Program-made: the position numbers and the translations under genes | Part shown: positions 62,132-64,000 of the stretch, piece after piece | Numbering within the stretch: position 1 is the stretch's first letter | Layout: every line of letters starts with the position of its first letter | Notes under the pieces: model-generated | What the model was told of the DNA's origin: nothing | Databases searched by the model: none | Seen by the model: only the letters and a program-made list of their open reading frames with translations | NCBI GenBank assembly: GCA_034008185.1 | Contig: CM067084.1 | Location: forward strand, 44,095,099 to 44,159,098 | Length of the DNA stretch: 64,000 nt | Direction: 5' to 3' | Source of the DNA: Gorsachius magnificus | Taxonomy: Eukaryota; Chordata; Aves; Pelecaniformes; Ardeidae

Positions 62132-64000
62132 AACAAGTAAGAGAAAAATAAAGCAAATACAAACCTAATTCTTAAAGGGGAAGTTTAGTCTTGATTCTTT
62201 AAATCTCTCCTGTCTTTATTTTAGATTTACTAACATCTTTTCTTCAATGGGAAAGTATGCTATTAAGCTGGTTTTTTGAAATCTTTTCAGTGTGCAAAAA
62301 TACTATGTCACCATAAATTGTAGAGATGACTTTAAAAGTTCGCAAAAAAAATGGTTTGGGTAGACTTTCCAAAGAAGTGGCCTCCTGCAAAGGGTGTGAA
62401 GAAGTTCACAAGGAAACAGCTTTTTCCCTATTTCCTTTTATGACTATTTAAGATGGGAAAATAGGTAACTATGTTTGCAGTACATCATATCAGTCATACC
62501 TAATGTCTATTGTTATCAGCTATTACAGGTTCTAGTTATTGCTATTTAAAGTTGTATTATAAGATGATGGAAATTGGACAAATAAATTTCTTTGAATCAG
62601 ACTGAAAAATTCTTTCAATATTCACCTTCCTCCAGTAAAATGCATTTGCAAATGTAACTGGATGCAGTTTGACAACTTCTTTGTGTTCACAGACTGAAAC
62701 ATAAAGGATTCATGACTTGTAGAGCCAGCATGAAATCACTGTTGTACCCTGACAGCTTTCTTATTGAAAATGTTAGTAAGCAGCTCATAATATCAAATCA
62801 TTTTATTTCTGTGTCTGAGTAAATAAAAGTATATATGACTTCTGAATGTATGAAAATTCATTTTCTTAATGTTTATCTCCCCTAATAGAAGAGACTTCTT
62901 TTGTACCTGTTTTGAATTCTGCAGGCCACTCTCTCCAAGATTTCATGCACAGAAAAACATCCCATTTAGCAGTATCATTCATCTTATTCTATATAATAGA
63001 AAACTTAAGCTAAAAACTGGTAAATTCTTACCAGTCAAAAATGAGGAAATACTTTTTAACCATATTTTCCTAGGTATATCTAAATCTGAAAAAGGCAGGA
63101 TGTTCTGCTAGTTAACACTTCTCCCATTATTCCTTCATTAGTCTGAATAATTTTACACTGTATACTCAGCCTATTTACTTTATACCTCACAAAATAAAAT
63201 TACCAGGCAGTATATTGAAAACCTAGGTAGGAATCTGCCTTGTAAACTAAGGGAACATCTAGGAATTCAATGTTCTATCAAGTTTTACACACAGTGAGAT
63301 GGGTGAAGCTATTTTATTTGGAAAATATTTTTACTTTGACCTCCTGACTCGTTGTTTTCCCATCAGTGTCTTGTGTTTTGGATGAATTTTGGTCAGTTAC
63401 AATAATTTACTTTTTTGTGTTCACTTTCAGAGAAGATTTGCATAAACAATCTCTTAGGTAGAAAGGAATTTCATGGAGCTGTCACCACTATTTCTATCAG
63501 AAGATGTTAAATGAATATGCACAGTATCAACAGTGTGAATACGCAAGCATTTATCAAGTAAGGAAACCAAGCTAGTTCCAACAGTATGTAAATAATATTC
63601 AGTATTTGTAGAACTTCATGATTTTGAACTGAATGGAATAAAACAATAGGAAAATACCATAAGTTGCTTTTAAATATAATATGATAAATAAGAGTTTACA
63701 TTGCCATACATTTCATTACGGTTAGATCTACCTATAAAGTTACTCTCTTGGTTTTAAAAACCAGCTTCCCTATCTTTTAAAGAAAGGTACATTTCAAATT
63801 GAAATACAGATATATGTGAATACAAGCAACAGAAGTAACCTTATTTGTGACATTACTCAAAGCCTCTAGGAAACAGGCCAGAGAACCTGAAGATTTATTA
63901 CTCTATTGTCTAAATGAAGATGCCTGTGCATTATTAACAATCTCTGTGCCATTCATTTGCCAGTTTGGGGACGTATGCCTTCATGCCTGGAATGCCAAAA

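Larger units (their letters stand above)
58819..64000. other. AT-rich non-coding stretch to the right edge
   Basis: No gene, RNA or transposon was recognised in about 5.2 kb. It holds a small tandem duplication CTTTATAGTATAT near 60043-60071, a pyrimidine-rich patch at 60510-60545, a weak CTCF-like word at 61922-61936 and a G-rich tract at 62107-62131. Several AT-rich open frames under 120 codons have no protein-like features. Confidence 0.5.

Noticed and set aside
1..64000. CRISPR arrays, bacterial operons, rRNA or tRNA genes, mitochondrial insertions
   Set aside because: I looked for regularly spaced repeats, ribosome-binding-site-led gene strings, cloverleaf boxes and mitochondrial coding text, and found none.

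Overview
The window looks like AT-rich non-coding DNA from a bird nuclear genome. The evidence is the repeat content. Four chicken-repeat-1 (CR1) LINE fragments are present; three contain recognisable reverse transcriptase, with the avian CR1 3' tail of ATAGAATC-like units on at least two. Two solo long terminal repeats (LTRs) resemble families that I recall as widespread in neoavian genomes. Species and chromosome cannot be told. I find no host protein-coding exon, rRNA, tRNA, CRISPR array or bacterial-type operon. The window is therefore best read as a gene desert or the inside of a very large intron.

Layout from left to right. Positions 1-1895 hold an old CR1 on the minus strand that runs off the left edge. 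Positions 2555-3582 hold a second old CR1 on the plus strand. A GC-rich block at about 5480-5905 stands out from its surroundings and shares about 60 bp with 17993-18060, which suggests an unnamed dispersed repeat. A 605-bp solo LTR lies at 16912-17516. It has TG...CA ends, a perfect 5-bp target-site duplication (CTTTA), an ATTAAA signal and a triplicated CpG-rich motif in U3. A second solo LTR-like unit spans about 29249-29972, with a TATA-like box and AATAAA. From there to 50850 there is only unique-looking sequence with simple repeats. Two CR1 copies of one subfamily lie on the minus strand at 50850-51806 and 57064-58818. The second keeps a nearly open ORF2 interrupted by one TAG, and carries a small internal inversion near its 3' end.

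Nothing in the window forms a working gene set. CR1 ORF2 encodes the endonuclease and reverse transcriptase for target-primed retrotransposition, but every copy here is 5' truncated and broken. The LTRs have no internal retroviral genes. I did not find a convincing undescribed biological system. The most interesting items are the CR1 internal inversion, the shared GC-rich repeat, the variant LTR promoter and a good CTCF-like motif at 22171-22186.
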